From Cymbidium sinense (Eukaryota > Streptophyta > Magnoliopsida > Asparagales > Orchidaceae): DNA of 64,000 bases. The DNA is taken from assembly GCA_021442155.1 (NCBI GenBank), contig CM038214.1:57444514-57508513 (forward strand). The letters are read 5' to 3'. A program made the position numbers and the translations under genes. Below the pieces are notes generated by a model that was not told where the DNA came from, ran no database searches, and saw only the letters and a program-made list of their open reading frames with translations. The stretch's first letter is position 1; the number at the start of each line of letters is the position of its first letter. Of this stretch, positions 11,100 through 23,044 are shown in pieces.

Positions 11100-11206
11100 T
11101 ATTTCCTCTCCCTTTTATTTTCTTTTCCATTTTTTATTTTATGTTTCTTTTCTTTTTCTCTTTCTTTTTCTTTTTCTTTTTCTTGTTTATTTTTTATTTT
11201 TAAACT
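11100..11206. repeat. CTTTTT-rich pyrimidine tract
   Basis: A run of C/T with repeated CTTTTT and TTTTC units lies between the protease and RT segments of the minus-strand element. A matching tract is at about 26,960-27,050 in block B, so it is an inherited element feature. Confidence 0.8.
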
Positions 11207-11485
11207 TCAGCCAAGTTCTGAAGAATACACTTGTTGATTTTGAGGGAGGTAGTAAGCCGCATCCTCATATATACCGACCTCGTGAATTGTAAATGGCTTG
11301 AGATCTCCTTTGACATAGTAGATGATTCCACCTCTCATAAACTTTATACACTGATGTAGAGAGGATGGAACTATGTTGTTCTCATGTATCCATGGTCTCC
11401 TAAGCAAAGCATTGAATGATGTATCCAAGTATATATTATGAAACTTGGCTTTGGTCTTCCAATCATCTATCTCCAAGGGCACCAT
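11207..11485 (-). pseudogene. Ty3/gypsy protease C-terminal segment, block A
   Basis: The reading frame of 92 codons contains FNALLRRPWIHENNIVPSSL followed by HQCIKFMRGG. This matches the conserved LLGRPWIH...PSSLHQ..KF block that follows the retropepsin active site in plant Ty3/gypsy polyproteins; here the usual Gly of LLGRPW is Arg. Retropepsin cleaves the Gag-Pol polyprotein. The active-site D-S/T-G part is not found upstream. Confidence 0.75.
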
Positions 11486-11499
11486 TATGGAGCCTAAGG

Positions 11500-13065
11500 C
11501 CTGCTGACGTCACTTTTAGAGTGCTGATTCAATCTTCCCATCTTAGACTAAGGAATCTTCTAGACACTAAGACATCCCTAACCGTAAGACAATTCTAACA
11601 ATTAGATAAACACTTAACCTAAGCCTAAAGATATACAAGGGTTAACCATAGGATTATGTTATGCCTTAGGGATTAGGATAATCCACCTACCTTATAACCA
11701 AAGTCAATTAGGTTCACCTTCTCAAACCAAACCTCAAGTTCAATTCAAACATCAAATTCAAATCCAAATCCAAACTCAAATTTCAAAACCAAATGATTGA
11801 AGCCCATGATCAAATCCAAACTTGAAACCCATCCTAAGCCATAAGACCTATCCCAAGGACTTAGCCAAATATTAATCTAAATCAATCCAAAATCAATTAA
11901 TTTTCTCATACTCAATTTATATCTTCAATCATCTTTATAAATATAAATCAAATCTACATTCAAATGATAAAAACTAAATCAAACTAAATTAAATTAAATC
12001 AAAACCCTTCCTAAGCCATATGACCAATCCCATGGACTTAGCCAAATATTACTCCAAATCATGTCAAACTCAATTGATTTTCTCACAAATCAATCATAAT
12101 TTCAATCATCTACACAAATTTAATTGAAATATACAAATCATAAAACAAACTAAACTAAATCAAAATCCAAGCTATGACATGACCCAACTCCATGGACTTA
12201 GCCAAATTCCTTCATTCCAAAACCCAAATTAAATTGATTTTCTCATGAATCAATCATACCTTCAATCATATTCACAAATATAAATGAAATTTACAATCAT
12301 CAATCCAAATCAAAATCAACCCAAGTCAAACCCAACTTAACCCTTTTGACTTGAAATGTTCAAATGAAAAAAAAAACCCATTTGAACCCAAGTCAATTCC
12401 AGTCGAATTTATATATCAATCCCAAATCCATAAATGAATTCAACTAAATCAAACTCAACCCAAAATCAAGCCAACTAAACCCAATTGGTCCACTTAACAC
12501 AAAGTGGCCAATTTGACCTATTTGTGCCAAGTTCTAATCCTACACAAATTGGATTGAACCAAGCCCATCAAAACCTCCCATCATGATTGTTGATCATCCT
12601 ATGTTGATCAATTGTCACAAATTGTATCAAACCAAGTTAACTTGGTCATTTAACCAAGTCAACCCCTTAACCCATATGAACCCAAACTAGCTAAATTGCA
12701 ACCTAAGCCAAATCCCTTGAAACTAATGATTCATACCAAATCAAAATCCATATTTGAATATGACTTGACCTTCAATTAAGTAAACCAAACCCAATTGATC
12801 CTCTTGGCCCAAGTTAACCCAAATTGACCTAAAACACTAAATTAGGTCAAATCAAAATATAATCCAAATTGATTGCAACAAATGGCTTAAGTTCATTCCA
12901 AATTGATTGTTGAACTTGACCAAAGCCATGATTGGACCCAATTGAACCAAATTGAACCCAACTAACCCACTTAGCCCAAATTGGCCTAAAGGTTCAAGTT
13001 GGCCTAAACAAAATCAAATCTAAAATAATTGAAACCAAAGCCTACAATCATCTTCAATTGCTCAA
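11500..13065. other. Non-coding 5' part of block A with about 170-bp repeats
   Basis: The sequence is rich in CAAATC, CCCAATT and TTGACC phrases. A repeated segment around CCATGGACTTAGCCAAAT recurs at about 11,850, 12,030 and 12,190. It aligns with 27,400-28,877 of block B and, inverted, with part of block D. It may belong to the 5' LTR or leader, but the borders cannot be set. No gene is seen. Confidence 0.6.
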
Positions 13066-13610
13066 CTAAACCCTAAACCCTAACCCTAAACCATAAGTTA
13101 ACCCTAAACCCTAAAAACCCTAAATCCTAAAGCCTAAACACTAATCCCTAAACCCTAACCCCTAAACCCAAAAACCATAAACCCTAAAACCCTAAGCCCT
13201 AAACCTTCAACCCTAAATCCTAAATGCTAAACCCTAAAACCCTAAACCCTAAACCTAAACCTAAAACCCTAAACCCTAAACCCTAAACTCTAAACCCTAA
13301 AATTATAACCCTAAACCCTAAACTGTAAACCCCAAACCCTTAACCTAAATCCTAAACCCTAAATCCTAAACCCTAAACACTAAAAATCTCTAGACCCTAA
13401 ACCCTAAACCCTAAAGACTAAAAGTATAACCCCTAAAACCCTAAACCCTAAACTCTAAACCCAAAACCCTAAACCCTAAACCCTAATCCTATACTCTAAA
13501 CCCTAAACCTCAAACCCCAAATCCTAAACATAAACCTAAAGTAACTAAATAAATTAAAAATAAACCTAAACCCTAAAACTTAATAAACCTAAACCTAAAT
13601 ATAAACCCTA
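13066..13610 (+). repeat. CCCTAAA tract from block A junction to GRP copy 2
   Basis: Dense imperfect heptamers run from the block A break. The final 90 bases change to AAAGTAACTAAATAAATT and A-rich sequence, a left flank that also precedes GRP copies 3 and 10. Confidence 0.95.
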
Positions 13611-14098
13611 AGATTAGGAAGAACCTTGATGGCAGGAAGATCACCGTTAACCAGGCTCATTCTAGATCTGGCGGTCGAGGTGAAGGTGAAGGCGGCAGTT
13701 ATCATAGTGGTGGTGGGGGATCTAAAGGTCTTGGAGGATACGGAGGTGGTGCTTGGAGCAGTGGTGGTTATGGAGGGGACAAGAATGACAGAGGTTACAT
13801 CCGTGGTGGTGGCGGAGGGAGAGATTGAGGATATGATGGTGGATCTCACAACTCGAGAGGGGGAAGTTCTGATGGGAACTAGAGAAGCTAAAGAAAGGTC
13901 GATTCGTTATACTGCTTATGGTACTAAGTCTTTACAGTAGAGACAATTCTAGTTATCTAAAGTTTTTTATTTATTCTGTGCCGCTCATTTTTTTATCTAT
14001 GTCATTGCTTTTATCTTAGAATACTTAGTGTTTTACTTGGTTGATAAAATCGAAAAGAAGAAATGTTGAATATGAATTTGTTCTCTATTAAAAAAAAA
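13611..14098 (+). pseudogene. GRP retropseudogene copy 2
   Basis: This copy keeps the CAG (Gln) codon that copies 1, 7 and 8 have lost: ITVNQAHSRSGGRGEGEGG, then SYHSGGGGSKGLGGYGGG and GYIRGGGGGRD followed by a TGA. The first bases are mutated (AGATTAGGAAGAACC). The 3' UTR ends in an A run at 14,090-14,098. It has the fewest stop codons in the glycine-rich part among the eleven and is the best guide to the source protein. Confidence 0.85.
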
Positions 14099-14311
14099 TT
14101 GAAAACCCAAAACCCTAAACTAAAACATGAACCCTAAACTTATAACCTAAACCTAAAACCCTAAACCCTACACACTAAAACCCTAAACCCTAAACAGTAA
14201 ACCCTAAAACCTAAACCCCAAACCCTAAACCTTAAACTCTAAACCTAAAAAAAAGAAAACCCTAAACTATAAACCCTAAAACCTAAACCCTACACCAAAA
14301 ACCCTAAACCC
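14099..14311 (+). repeat. CCCTAAA tract after GRP copy 2
   Basis: It begins with the shared right flank (CTAAACTAAAACATGAACCC here), then imperfect heptamers. Confidence 0.9.
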
Positions 14312-15016
14312 TAAAAAGCTAAAAAGTTTAACCTAAACTAAATAAAACATAAAAATAAAATAAATAAATAAACTTAAACTAAACTAAAATAAAATAAATA
14401 AAAACCTAAACTAAACTAAAAAAACCTAAGGAAAATAAAAACTAAATGTAAAATAAAATCTAAATAAAAAGAAAAACTTAAATAGTAAACCTAAAAATAA
14501 AACCTAAACCCTAAACTAAAAAAAAACCTAAACCTAAAATAAAAATAAAATAAACCTAAACCTAAACTAAAATAAACTAAACTAAAATAAATAAAACCTA
14601 AACTTAAACCTAAAATAAACTAAACCTAATTCTAAACCTAAGCTAAATAAAATAAAATAAACTAAAAATAAACTTAAACCTAAACTAAGAAATAAAACCT
14701 AAAAATAAACCTAAAATAAAAACAAAAAACCTAAACATAAAAAAAATATAATAAAAAGCTAAACCTTAACCTAAAAATGAATAAAAAAAACCTAAACTTA
14801 AAAAATTAAAATTAAACTACAATTGAACTAAAAAATAAACCTATACTTAAACCTAAACCTAAAAAATAAACTAAAATAAATAAACCATAAATAAATAAAC
14901 TAAACTAAATAAAAATAAAAATAAAACTAAAAATAAAATAAAATAAACTAAAATAAATAAAAAATAAGTTAAATAAACCTAAACTCGCTGACTTAATTTA
15001 AAAAATTTAAAAAAAA
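14312..15016 (+). repeat. A-rich module 2
   Basis: It runs from AGCTAAAAAGTTTAACC to the end landmark CTGACTTAATTTAAAAAA at about 14,990-15,016. Confidence 0.75.
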
Positions 15017-15675
15017 CTAAACCCTAAACCCTAAACCTATAACCTAAACCCTAAACCTAAACCCTAAACTTAAAACCCTAAACCCTAAACCCTAAACAAT
15101 AAACTAAACCTAAACTAAACCCTAAATCCTAAACTTAACTAAACTTAAACCCTAAACTCTAAACTAACCCTAAACCTAAACCTAAACCTAAAACCCTAAA
15201 ACCAAACCTAAACCCTAAAATACTAAACTTAAACCCTAAACCCTAAACTAAATCCACCTACCTTAAACTCTAACCTATAAACCTCAACTAAAACCTAAAC
15301 TATAAACCCTAAATCCTAAACTAAACCTTAAACTAAAACTAAACCTAAACTATAAACTAAACCCAAAAAATAAACCCTAAACACCAAACCTAAACTTAAA
15401 CTAAACCTAACATAAAACCCTAAACCATAAACCCTAAACCCTAAACCCTAAAATGCTAAACCCTAAACCTTAAACCCTAAACCCTAAACCCTGACCCTAA
15501 ACACTAAACCCTAAAAGCATAAACATTAAAACCCTAAACCTTAAGCCCTAAACCCTAAACACTAAACCCTAAACCCTAAACCCTAAACCCTAACCATAAC
15601 CCTAAACCCCAAAACTTAAACCTAAAGTAACTAAATAAATTAAAAAATAAACCTAAACCTAAACCTAAACCTAAA
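15017..15675 (+). repeat. CCCTAAA/CCTAAA tract before GRP copy 3
   Basis: This is a long mixed tract in which hexamer CCTAAA and ACTAAA variants are unusually common. It ends with the AAAGTAACTAAATAAATT left flank at 15,624-15,660. Confidence 0.95.
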
Positions 15676-16152
15676 CGAATGGGTAACCATGATGACAGAA
15701 CATCACCGCCAATGCTCACTAGATCTAGTGGTGGAGGTGAAGGCGGAGGCAGCAGTTATTGCTGTGGTGGTGGGGGATCTGAAGGTGCTTATTGATATGG
15801 TGGTGGTAGTCAAAGCAGTGGTGGTTATGGAGGTCGGAGCAACAGAGGTTACAACCATGGTGGTGGTGGAGGAGGAGATCGGGGATCTGATGGTGGATCC
15901 CGCTACTTGAAAGGCCAGGATGGTTCTAATCGAAACTAACGAAACTAAAGAACGATCGATCTGATCTGTTGTTTATGGAACTATGTCTTTATAGTAGAGA
16001 TGGTTCTAATTATCTAGGAATTTTTATTTGCTCTATGCGTGCTCATTTTTTATTTATGTCATCACTTGTGTCATAGAAAACTTGATGTCACTTGATTTAT
16101 CAAATTGAAAAGAAGAAATGTTGAATCTAAATTTGTTCTCTATTAAAAAAAT
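15676..16152 (+). pseudogene. GRP retropseudogene copy 3
   Basis: The start region is scrambled (GAATGGGTAACCATGATGACAG) and the NQAQ codons are partly deleted. The glycine tail (SSYCCGGGGS, GGYGGRSNRGYNHGGGGGG), the 3' UTR and the A tail at about 16,145-16,152 remain clear. Confidence 0.8.
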
Positions 16153-16370
16153 AAAAAACCCCAAACCCTAAACTAAAACCTGAACCCTAAACCTAAAACC
16201 TAAGCCCTAATCCATAAACCTAAACCCTAAACCCTAAAAATAAAAAATAATATAAAAATTATAAAACAATACCCTAACCCTAAATCCAAAACCATAAACT
16301 CTAAACCCTAAACACTAAAACCCTAAACCCTAAACCCTTAACCCTAAACCCTAAACCCTAAACCCTAAAA
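16153..16370 (+). repeat. CCCTAAA tract after GRP copy 3
   Basis: It carries the shared right flank CTAAAACCTGAACCC, then imperfect heptamers with one short A/T-rich interruption at about 16,240-16,270. Confidence 0.9.
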
Positions 16371-17118
16371 ACCTGAAAACCTAAACCTAAACTAAATAAA
16401 ACCTAAATATAAAATAAATAAAAGAACCTAAACTAAAATAAAGTAAAAAAAAAATAAAAGAAACTAAAACCTAAACCTAAAGCTTAAAGAAAATAAAATA
16501 AAATAAACCAATAAAAAAAAAAACCTAAATAAAATAAAAACTAATCCTAAAATAAAAATTAAATAAACTTAAAATATAATAAAATAAAAACTAAATAAAA
16601 ACATAAACCTAAAATAAATAAAAATAAATAAAAAATAAAACCTAAACCCTAAACTAAAAAAAAACTAAACCTAAAATAAAAAAATAAACTTGAACCTAAA
16701 CTAAAATAAACTAAACTAAAATAAATAAACCCTAAACATAAACCTAAAATAAACTAAACCTAAACCTAAACCCAAAATAAAATAAAATAAACAAAAAATA
16801 AACCTTAACCTAAACTAAAAAATAATACCTAAAAATAAACCTAAAATAAAATTCTAACTCCTAAACATAAGAAAATAAAAATAAAAACCTAAACCTAAAT
16901 TTAAAATAAAAAATAATAACTAAACCTAAAATATAAAATAAAAATAAAACTAAACTAAAAAATAAACCTGAACCTAAACCTAAAAAATAAATTAAAATAA
17001 ATAAACCTAAAATAAATAAACTAAACTAAATAAAAATAAAAGTAAACCTAAATAAAAATAAAACTAAAATAAATAAACTAAATAAACCTAAACCTAGCAG
17101 TTTACTTAATTTTAAAAA
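16371..17118 (+). repeat. A-rich module 3
   Basis: The end landmark CAGTTTACTTAATTTTAAAA lies at about 17,096-17,115. This is the first of three consecutive modules without a GRP insert; their end landmarks are spaced about 1,092 and 1,080 bases apart. Confidence 0.8.
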
Positions 17119-17390
17119 AATAAAAAAATAAAGAAAAATAAAAAAAATTGACAACCCTAATCACTAAACCCTAAACCTACAACCTTAAACTTTAAACCCT
17201 AAACCCTAAAAATGTTAAAACCTAAACCCTAAACCCTAAAAACTAAACCAGAAACCCTAAACCCTAAACCCTAAACCCTAAACCCTAAACCTTAAACCCT
17301 AAAACCTACAACCCTAAGCCATAAACCCTAAACACTAAACCCTAAACCATAAACCCTAAACCCTAAAACATAAACTCTAAACCCTAAACC
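17119..17390 (+). repeat. CCCTAAA tract between A-rich modules 3 and 4
   Basis: It contains one of the longest perfect runs in the window, about five heptamers at 17,254-17,292. Confidence 0.95.
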
Positions 17391-18210
17391 ATAAAAACTT
17401 AAAAACCTAAACCTAAATTAAATAAAACCTAAACATAAAATAAGTAAAAAGACCCGAACTTAAATAACATAAAATAAAATAAAAACCTAAACCTCAACCT
17501 AAACCAAGAATCTAAAAATGAAATAAAATAAAAAATAAAAACTAAACTAAAATAAAATAAAAAAAATACAAAACTAAAAATAAAATAAACCTAAAAAAAA
17601 AACCTAAATAAAATAAAACTAAAAGTAAAATAAAATAAAACCTAAATAAAATAAAATAAAATAAAACTAAATAAAATAAACCTAAAAAATAAAAAAATAA
17701 ATAAAAATAAACCGAACCATAAACTAAAAAAACCTAAACCTAAAATAAAGAAAATAAAATAAACCTAATCCTAAACTAAAATAAACTAAACTAAATAAAT
17801 AAAACTTAAACCTAAACCTAAAATAAACTAAACCTAAACCCTCAAATAAATAAAATAAAATAAACTAAAAATAAACCTAAACTTAAACTATAAAATAAAA
17901 CCTAAAAATAAACTAAAAATAAAAACTTATAACCTAAACCTAAAAATATAAAATAAAAACCTAAACTGAAATTTAAAAATAAAAAAATAAACCTAAACCT
18001 AAAAAATAAAATAAAATTAAAACTAAACTAAACCTAAAAAATAAACTAAAATAAAAAACCTAAATTAAAATAAATAAACCAAAAATAAATAAACCAAACT
18101 AAATAAAAATAAAAACTATACCTACAATAAAATAAAAAATAACAGAAACTAAAATAAATAAAAATAAACTAAATAAACCTAAACTTACCAGTTTACTTAA
18201 TTTTTTTTAA
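17391..18210 (+). repeat. A-rich module 4
   Basis: It ends with CCAGTTTACTTAATTTT at about 18,186-18,202. Confidence 0.8.
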
Positions 18211-18485
18211 ACCCTAAACTCTAAACCCTAAACCTAAATCTAAACCTAAATAAACCTAAACCATTAAACTAACCTAAAACTATAACCCTAACTAAACTAA
18301 CCCTAAACCCTTAAGAAACCCTAAAACCTCCCTAAACTATAAACTAACCTAAACCCTAAACTCTAAACTAACCTAAACCCTATTAAACCCTAAACCTAAA
18401 CCCTAAAGCAAATACCTAAACCCTAAACCCTAACCCTAACCTAAACCCTAAACCCTAAACTTAACTAAACCCTAAACCCTAAACC
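18211..18485 (+). repeat. CCCTAAA tract between A-rich modules 4 and 5
   Basis: Heptamers are mixed with AACCTAAACC and CTAACCTAAACC forms. Confidence 0.95.
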
Positions 18486-19290
18486 CTAACCTAAATCTAA
18501 ACTAAATCTAAAACTAAATAAAATAAAATATAATTAAAACACTAAACCTAAATAAAATAAAATAAAACCTAAACTAAAACCTAAACCTAAACCTAAATAA
18601 AATAAAATAAAATAAAAAATAAACTAAAATAAAATAATTTAAACTATACCAAAAAAATAAAATAAACCTAAGAATAAAAAATAAAATAAAATTAAAATAA
18701 AATAATAAAAATAAAAAAAATAAAATATAAACTTAAGATAAACAAAATAAAACTTAAAAATAAATAAAACAGAAAACCAAAACCCTAAACAAAAAAAAAC
18801 TAAACATAAAATAAAAATAAAATAAACAAAATAAAATAAACCTAAAACTAAACTAAAATAAACTAAATTAAAATAAATAAAACATAAGCCTAAAACTAAA
18901 ATAAACTAAACCTAAACCTAAACCTAAATTAAATAAAATAAAATAAAGTTAAGATAAATCTAAACCTAAACTAAAAAAGTAAACCTAAAATTAAACCTAA
19001 AACCAAAACCTAAAAAAATAAAATAAAATCCCAAACCTAAACCTAAAATAAAAAAATAAAACTTAAACTTAAAAAATAAAATAAAAATAAAACTCAACTA
19101 AAAAATAAACCTAAACTAAAAAAATAAACTAAAATAAAAAACCTTAATTGAAATAAATAAACTAAACTAATTAAAAATAAAAAATAAACCTAATTAAAAA
19201 TAAAAAATAAAATAAACTCAAATGAACTCAAATAAACAAAAATTAAACCAAATCAACTTAAACATACTAGTTTACTTTATTTAAAATAAA
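18486..19290 (+). repeat. A-rich module 5
   Basis: It ends with ACTAGTTTACTTTATTTAAA at about 19,267-19,286. Confidence 0.8.
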
Positions 19291-19600
19291 AAACCCTAAA
19301 CCCTAATCCTTAAATCCTAAACCTTAAATCCTAAACCCTAAACCCTAAAACTGACACTAAACCCTAAAAACTAAACCTACAACCCTAAATCGTAAAACCC
19401 TAAACCCTAAACCCTAAACCCTAAATCCTAAACCCTATACCCTAAACCCTAAATGCTAAACACAAAACCCTAAACTCTAAACTCTAAACCCTAAAACCCT
19501 AAACTCTAAACCCTAACCCTAAACCCTAAACCCTAAACTCTAAACTCTAAAACCTACAACCCTAAAACATAATCCCCAAACCCTAAACCCTAAAGCATAA
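19291..19600 (+). repeat. CCCTAAA tract up to block B
   Basis: Imperfect heptamers stop at CCCTAAAGCATAA, and block B sequence begins at about 19,601. Confidence 0.95.
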
Positions 19601-19609
19601 ACACCAGCA

Positions 19610-20720
19610 TCATTTAGAAAAATATTGATTTAGACTTTAAAATGGTGGAATTCCCAAATTCATACAAGTAGGCATGGCACAATATATGGTTTAAAAAAAT
19701 ATGTAAGTGATACCACTAAAACATATAGTTTTTTATTATTTAGACTAATTTTATGATTTTTAACTTAAGCAATCCCTTGTGATGTGATATGCAATATAAT
19801 ATAATATAATATGTTATAGTGTATTATAATAGATGCCATAACATAGATCATGCATTATAGCATATTGTGTACTACTTATTTGTTTAAGCATATTTTAGTT
19901 CATTATAGTATGATGTAGTAGAGTTGTATTGGTATACATAAAAATGACTTTATTGAGATGATGGATTTGGCCAAATTTAGGGTAAGTTTTGGGAACATCA
20001 TGGGGTGTGCTATGGTGTGTCATTTAATCAAAAGAATTGGAATTTTGCATCCAAAATAAATGTTCATTTTTCAACCAAATTTGATAAATTTTTTCTTAAA
20101 GTGATTCATTTTAAGGTGTAATGTAAGATAATATATTATAAGCATATTAATAAAATATAATGAACATAATAATATAACTTCACAAATATATGAATGTGGT
20201 GGTGTGTTATAAATGTTATTGTACATTTTAGTATGTTTTATTTTGTTATTATAATACATTGGGTCAAAACTCAAAAAATGTTAATTTAAAGGTTGAGATG
20301 GAAGAATTTGGCCAAATTCACACACCAAGAAGAAACAAAAATTAAGCTATTTTGTAGCATTTATAATAGAAAATAATAATTTTACATCCAAAATGAACAT
20401 TCTTTCATATTTTGAGAAATTTTTTATTTGTTCTTTTAAGTGATTCTAATGAGGTGTAATGTTAGACAATATATTATATTATAGCAAATTATAATATAAC
20501 ATCATATATTATAATATAATATAGTGTGTTAATTCACACTATTATATGTTTAGCATGATATTGTATAGTTAGTTTGAGCTTGCACCATCACAAATAATAA
20601 AATATTGATTATAAATGTTAGATGATGTAATTTGAATGAATAAATGTTAGGATTTTGGTTGAATTATTAAAAGTGTGCAAAAGAAGAAATAAGATTTGAT
20701 GAGAATTCCATGTCAAGGCC
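19610..20720. repeat. About 340-bp tandem array, block B copy
   Basis: It is the counterpart of the array at 3.43-4.83 kb. Unit starts lie near 19,615, 19,930, 20,270 and 20,600. The first unit of block A (3,438) is missing because the block starts inside the array. Confidence 0.6.
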
Positions 20721-21239
20721 ATGGAGGAGATCCGCTAGGGATCACACGCACTGTGACATATGTGAGGGTCTATGAGGAATTGAAGAAGAAAATTTTGTGG
20801 GAAGGTTTGATTTGATTATATGATTTATGTGGAAAGAAGATTCAGGGATAAGAATCTATAATTCATCAGGGATTAAGATCAAATCAACTTTAATTTATTT
20901 TATTTTAATTTTTGTGGAGGCATATCTACTAGAGGTATGGGATTGAGTTTGTTGTGGATCGGGTATACGAACCTTCCACTAGGGAAGCGTGTTTGGCTAT
21001 CTTTGGAGATTTGAGTTTGATTTGATAGATTTGTTTATGTATCCACTGAAAGAGTTTGCTGGATTTCTTTGATTTAGACTCTATTGGGGGAGTTGGTTCA
21101 ATTTGGCTCCACTAGAGAGGTTGGTTTCAAATTTGATTTATTTGCTTGACTTGTTTATATATGATTTGAGGATCCACTAGGGAGAAGGGTGTGATTTAAC
21201 TTTACTGGGAAAATTAGATTGGGTTTAATTTAACTGAAG
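20721..21239. other. Non-coding part of block B between its two tandem arrays
   Basis: The sequence matches block A at about 4.8-5.4 kb, with several short gaps. No gene is seen. Confidence 0.5.
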
Positions 21240-22860
21240 TTAATGTATGACCTTTGCGAATGGATCCACTAAGATGGGGCTATATCTTGCCTACCTCAGT
21301 TTATAAATCCAAAGGGGTAGTCTACTATCTATGGGGTAGAGCTAGCCAACCTAAGGGGTTACCTTTTGGAGTGCAATGGTTGTGCTAGAAGAATGCATAG
21401 AATTACATCATCCAAAGTAACAACCGCTGGGGTGACTGTTAGATGCATAATAAATGAACACCTATTAGAGAATACCGGGACTTATTTCAACTCAAAAGTA
21501 GTCGATTAATTTTATCTTAATTTCATGTGATTTGATATTTTTGGTTTAGTTTGATTTCAAATTGAGGAAAATCCATCGGGTTGTGAGCTCGTCAACTCGA
21601 TAGATTTAATTTTGGACCATCAGGTGTGATGGACCCACTAAAAGTGTTATATCGACTTATCCTATCTCGATTTAGAAATCCAAAGGGATAGTCTCGTCGT
21701 AGAGCAAGTCAACCTAAGAGGTTTCCTTCAATGTACAATGTGCTAGGAAGAAGGCATAGACTTACATTTTCTAAAGAGGAACAACCACGGGTGACATGTT
21801 GGTAGCACAACAAATTGAACCCGACTTAGGGTGACCACCGAGTGAATACCGGGGACTTATATCAACTCAAGAGTAGTCGATTCTATAGGTAGTTTTCGAC
21901 ACGCCTAAAGATAAGATACCGCAAAAAAGTACGGGGTGTCCTCCTAATCCACAAGTGAATATATTTTGTTTATATGTTTGTGTGGACCCTATATGCTGAG
22001 GGACCACACTAAGAAGGGGCTATGTCAGCCTTGACCTATCTCAGATTTATTGGACCAAGGGAGAATCTGCACATCCACAGGATGGATTCTCCAACCACAA
22101 AGGAAGTTATTAGGAAAGGGTAACTGTTCAATCTGATATTAATTGAGTAGTGTCTAAATGGGGTCACAAAGGACATGATCCAAATAGAGTGCCCATAGGG
22201 GAGGTTGTTAGCGTTATCCAGCCCTAGAAAAGAAAGACTCAGTGTGTGCGGCCAACTCAAGGAGAAAGCATAGCAGACTTACATCGACCATGAGTGGTGT
22301 ATCATAAGGTACAAGAACCAAACCAACCTATGGTGTATCCATTAGCATAGTGAGAACCAACCAACCTAAGGTGCTTGTCAGTGTGCAATCAATCTGGAAA
22401 GAAAGCATGTAAGCTTACAATGTTTCAAGTAGAACTAATCATCAGAATAGTTTGTCATCGATGGGATATATCTCGACCTAGAGAGTACGCGTGGGAGCCC
22501 TGAGGAAGGACTAGACCCATAATTGAAGTAGTCAGGAGGGAAGGAGCCATTAGGGATCTTATCCTAAACCTCAAATATACTCGACCTAGTTAGTGCATGA
22601 AGGCTAATCCAAGAAGAAGGCGTAGCAAACTCACATCCTCTTAAATGAAGACAACTTGAAGTAGCTTACGACAATGCAGTAAGGCCTACAAACCTAACAA
22701 GGTGCTCGTAAGTGTGTAGTGGAAAAGTAAGGAAGGAAAGTATAACAGACTTACATCCTCCAAAGCAAGAAGACCCAAGGGGTGACACACTAGTATGGAT
22801 CACCACCTAGAGATAATGGGTGAGTGCCAGGGTGGTATCTCAACTCTAAGTATCCCGAGA
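21240..22860. repeat. About 410-bp tandem array, block B copy
   Basis: It is the counterpart of 5.4-7.16 kb in block A. Numerous 3-12 base gaps relative to A shorten the units. For example, the phrase after AAAGGGATAGTCT is much reduced at 21,690. Confidence 0.55.
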
Positions 22861-23044
22861 TAAAATATTTGTGTTTATGTAGTTTATGTTTGGGTTGTGT
22901 GGATGAAGGCTGGGGCGCTACTCAATTTCTCTACACCTACCCTAAACACATCATGGAAGATTTGCTAACAAGAATACTTTCAACATGGAATAGATTGAAT
23001 TCAAAATAGAATTTTTATTGATGATAATGATTTTTAAACATGAT

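Larger units (their letters stand above)
3294..13065 (-). mobile_element. Block A: degenerate Ty3/gypsy LTR-retrotransposon, minus strand
   Basis: Read on the minus strand from right to left, the block contains protease (11.5-11.2 kb), reverse transcriptase (10.5-9.3 kb), RNase H (9.05-8.56 kb) and integrase (8.34-7.36 kb). That is the PR-RT-RH-INT order of Ty3/gypsy, not Ty1/copia. All domains are broken by stops and frameshifts. The left third is non-coding and contains two diverged tandem arrays. I could not define LTR ends, a primer-binding site or a target duplication, and no gag is present. Block B is a diverged second copy of the same family. The right edge is cut at a CTAAACCC motif that block B still carries inside continuous element sequence. 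Confidence 0.85.

Noticed and set aside
3294..13065. Attempt to define LTR pairs, primer-binding site and target duplication for block A
   Set aside because: No direct terminal repeats, TG...CA borders or tRNA-complementary site could be shown by reading, so no LTR coordinates are given.
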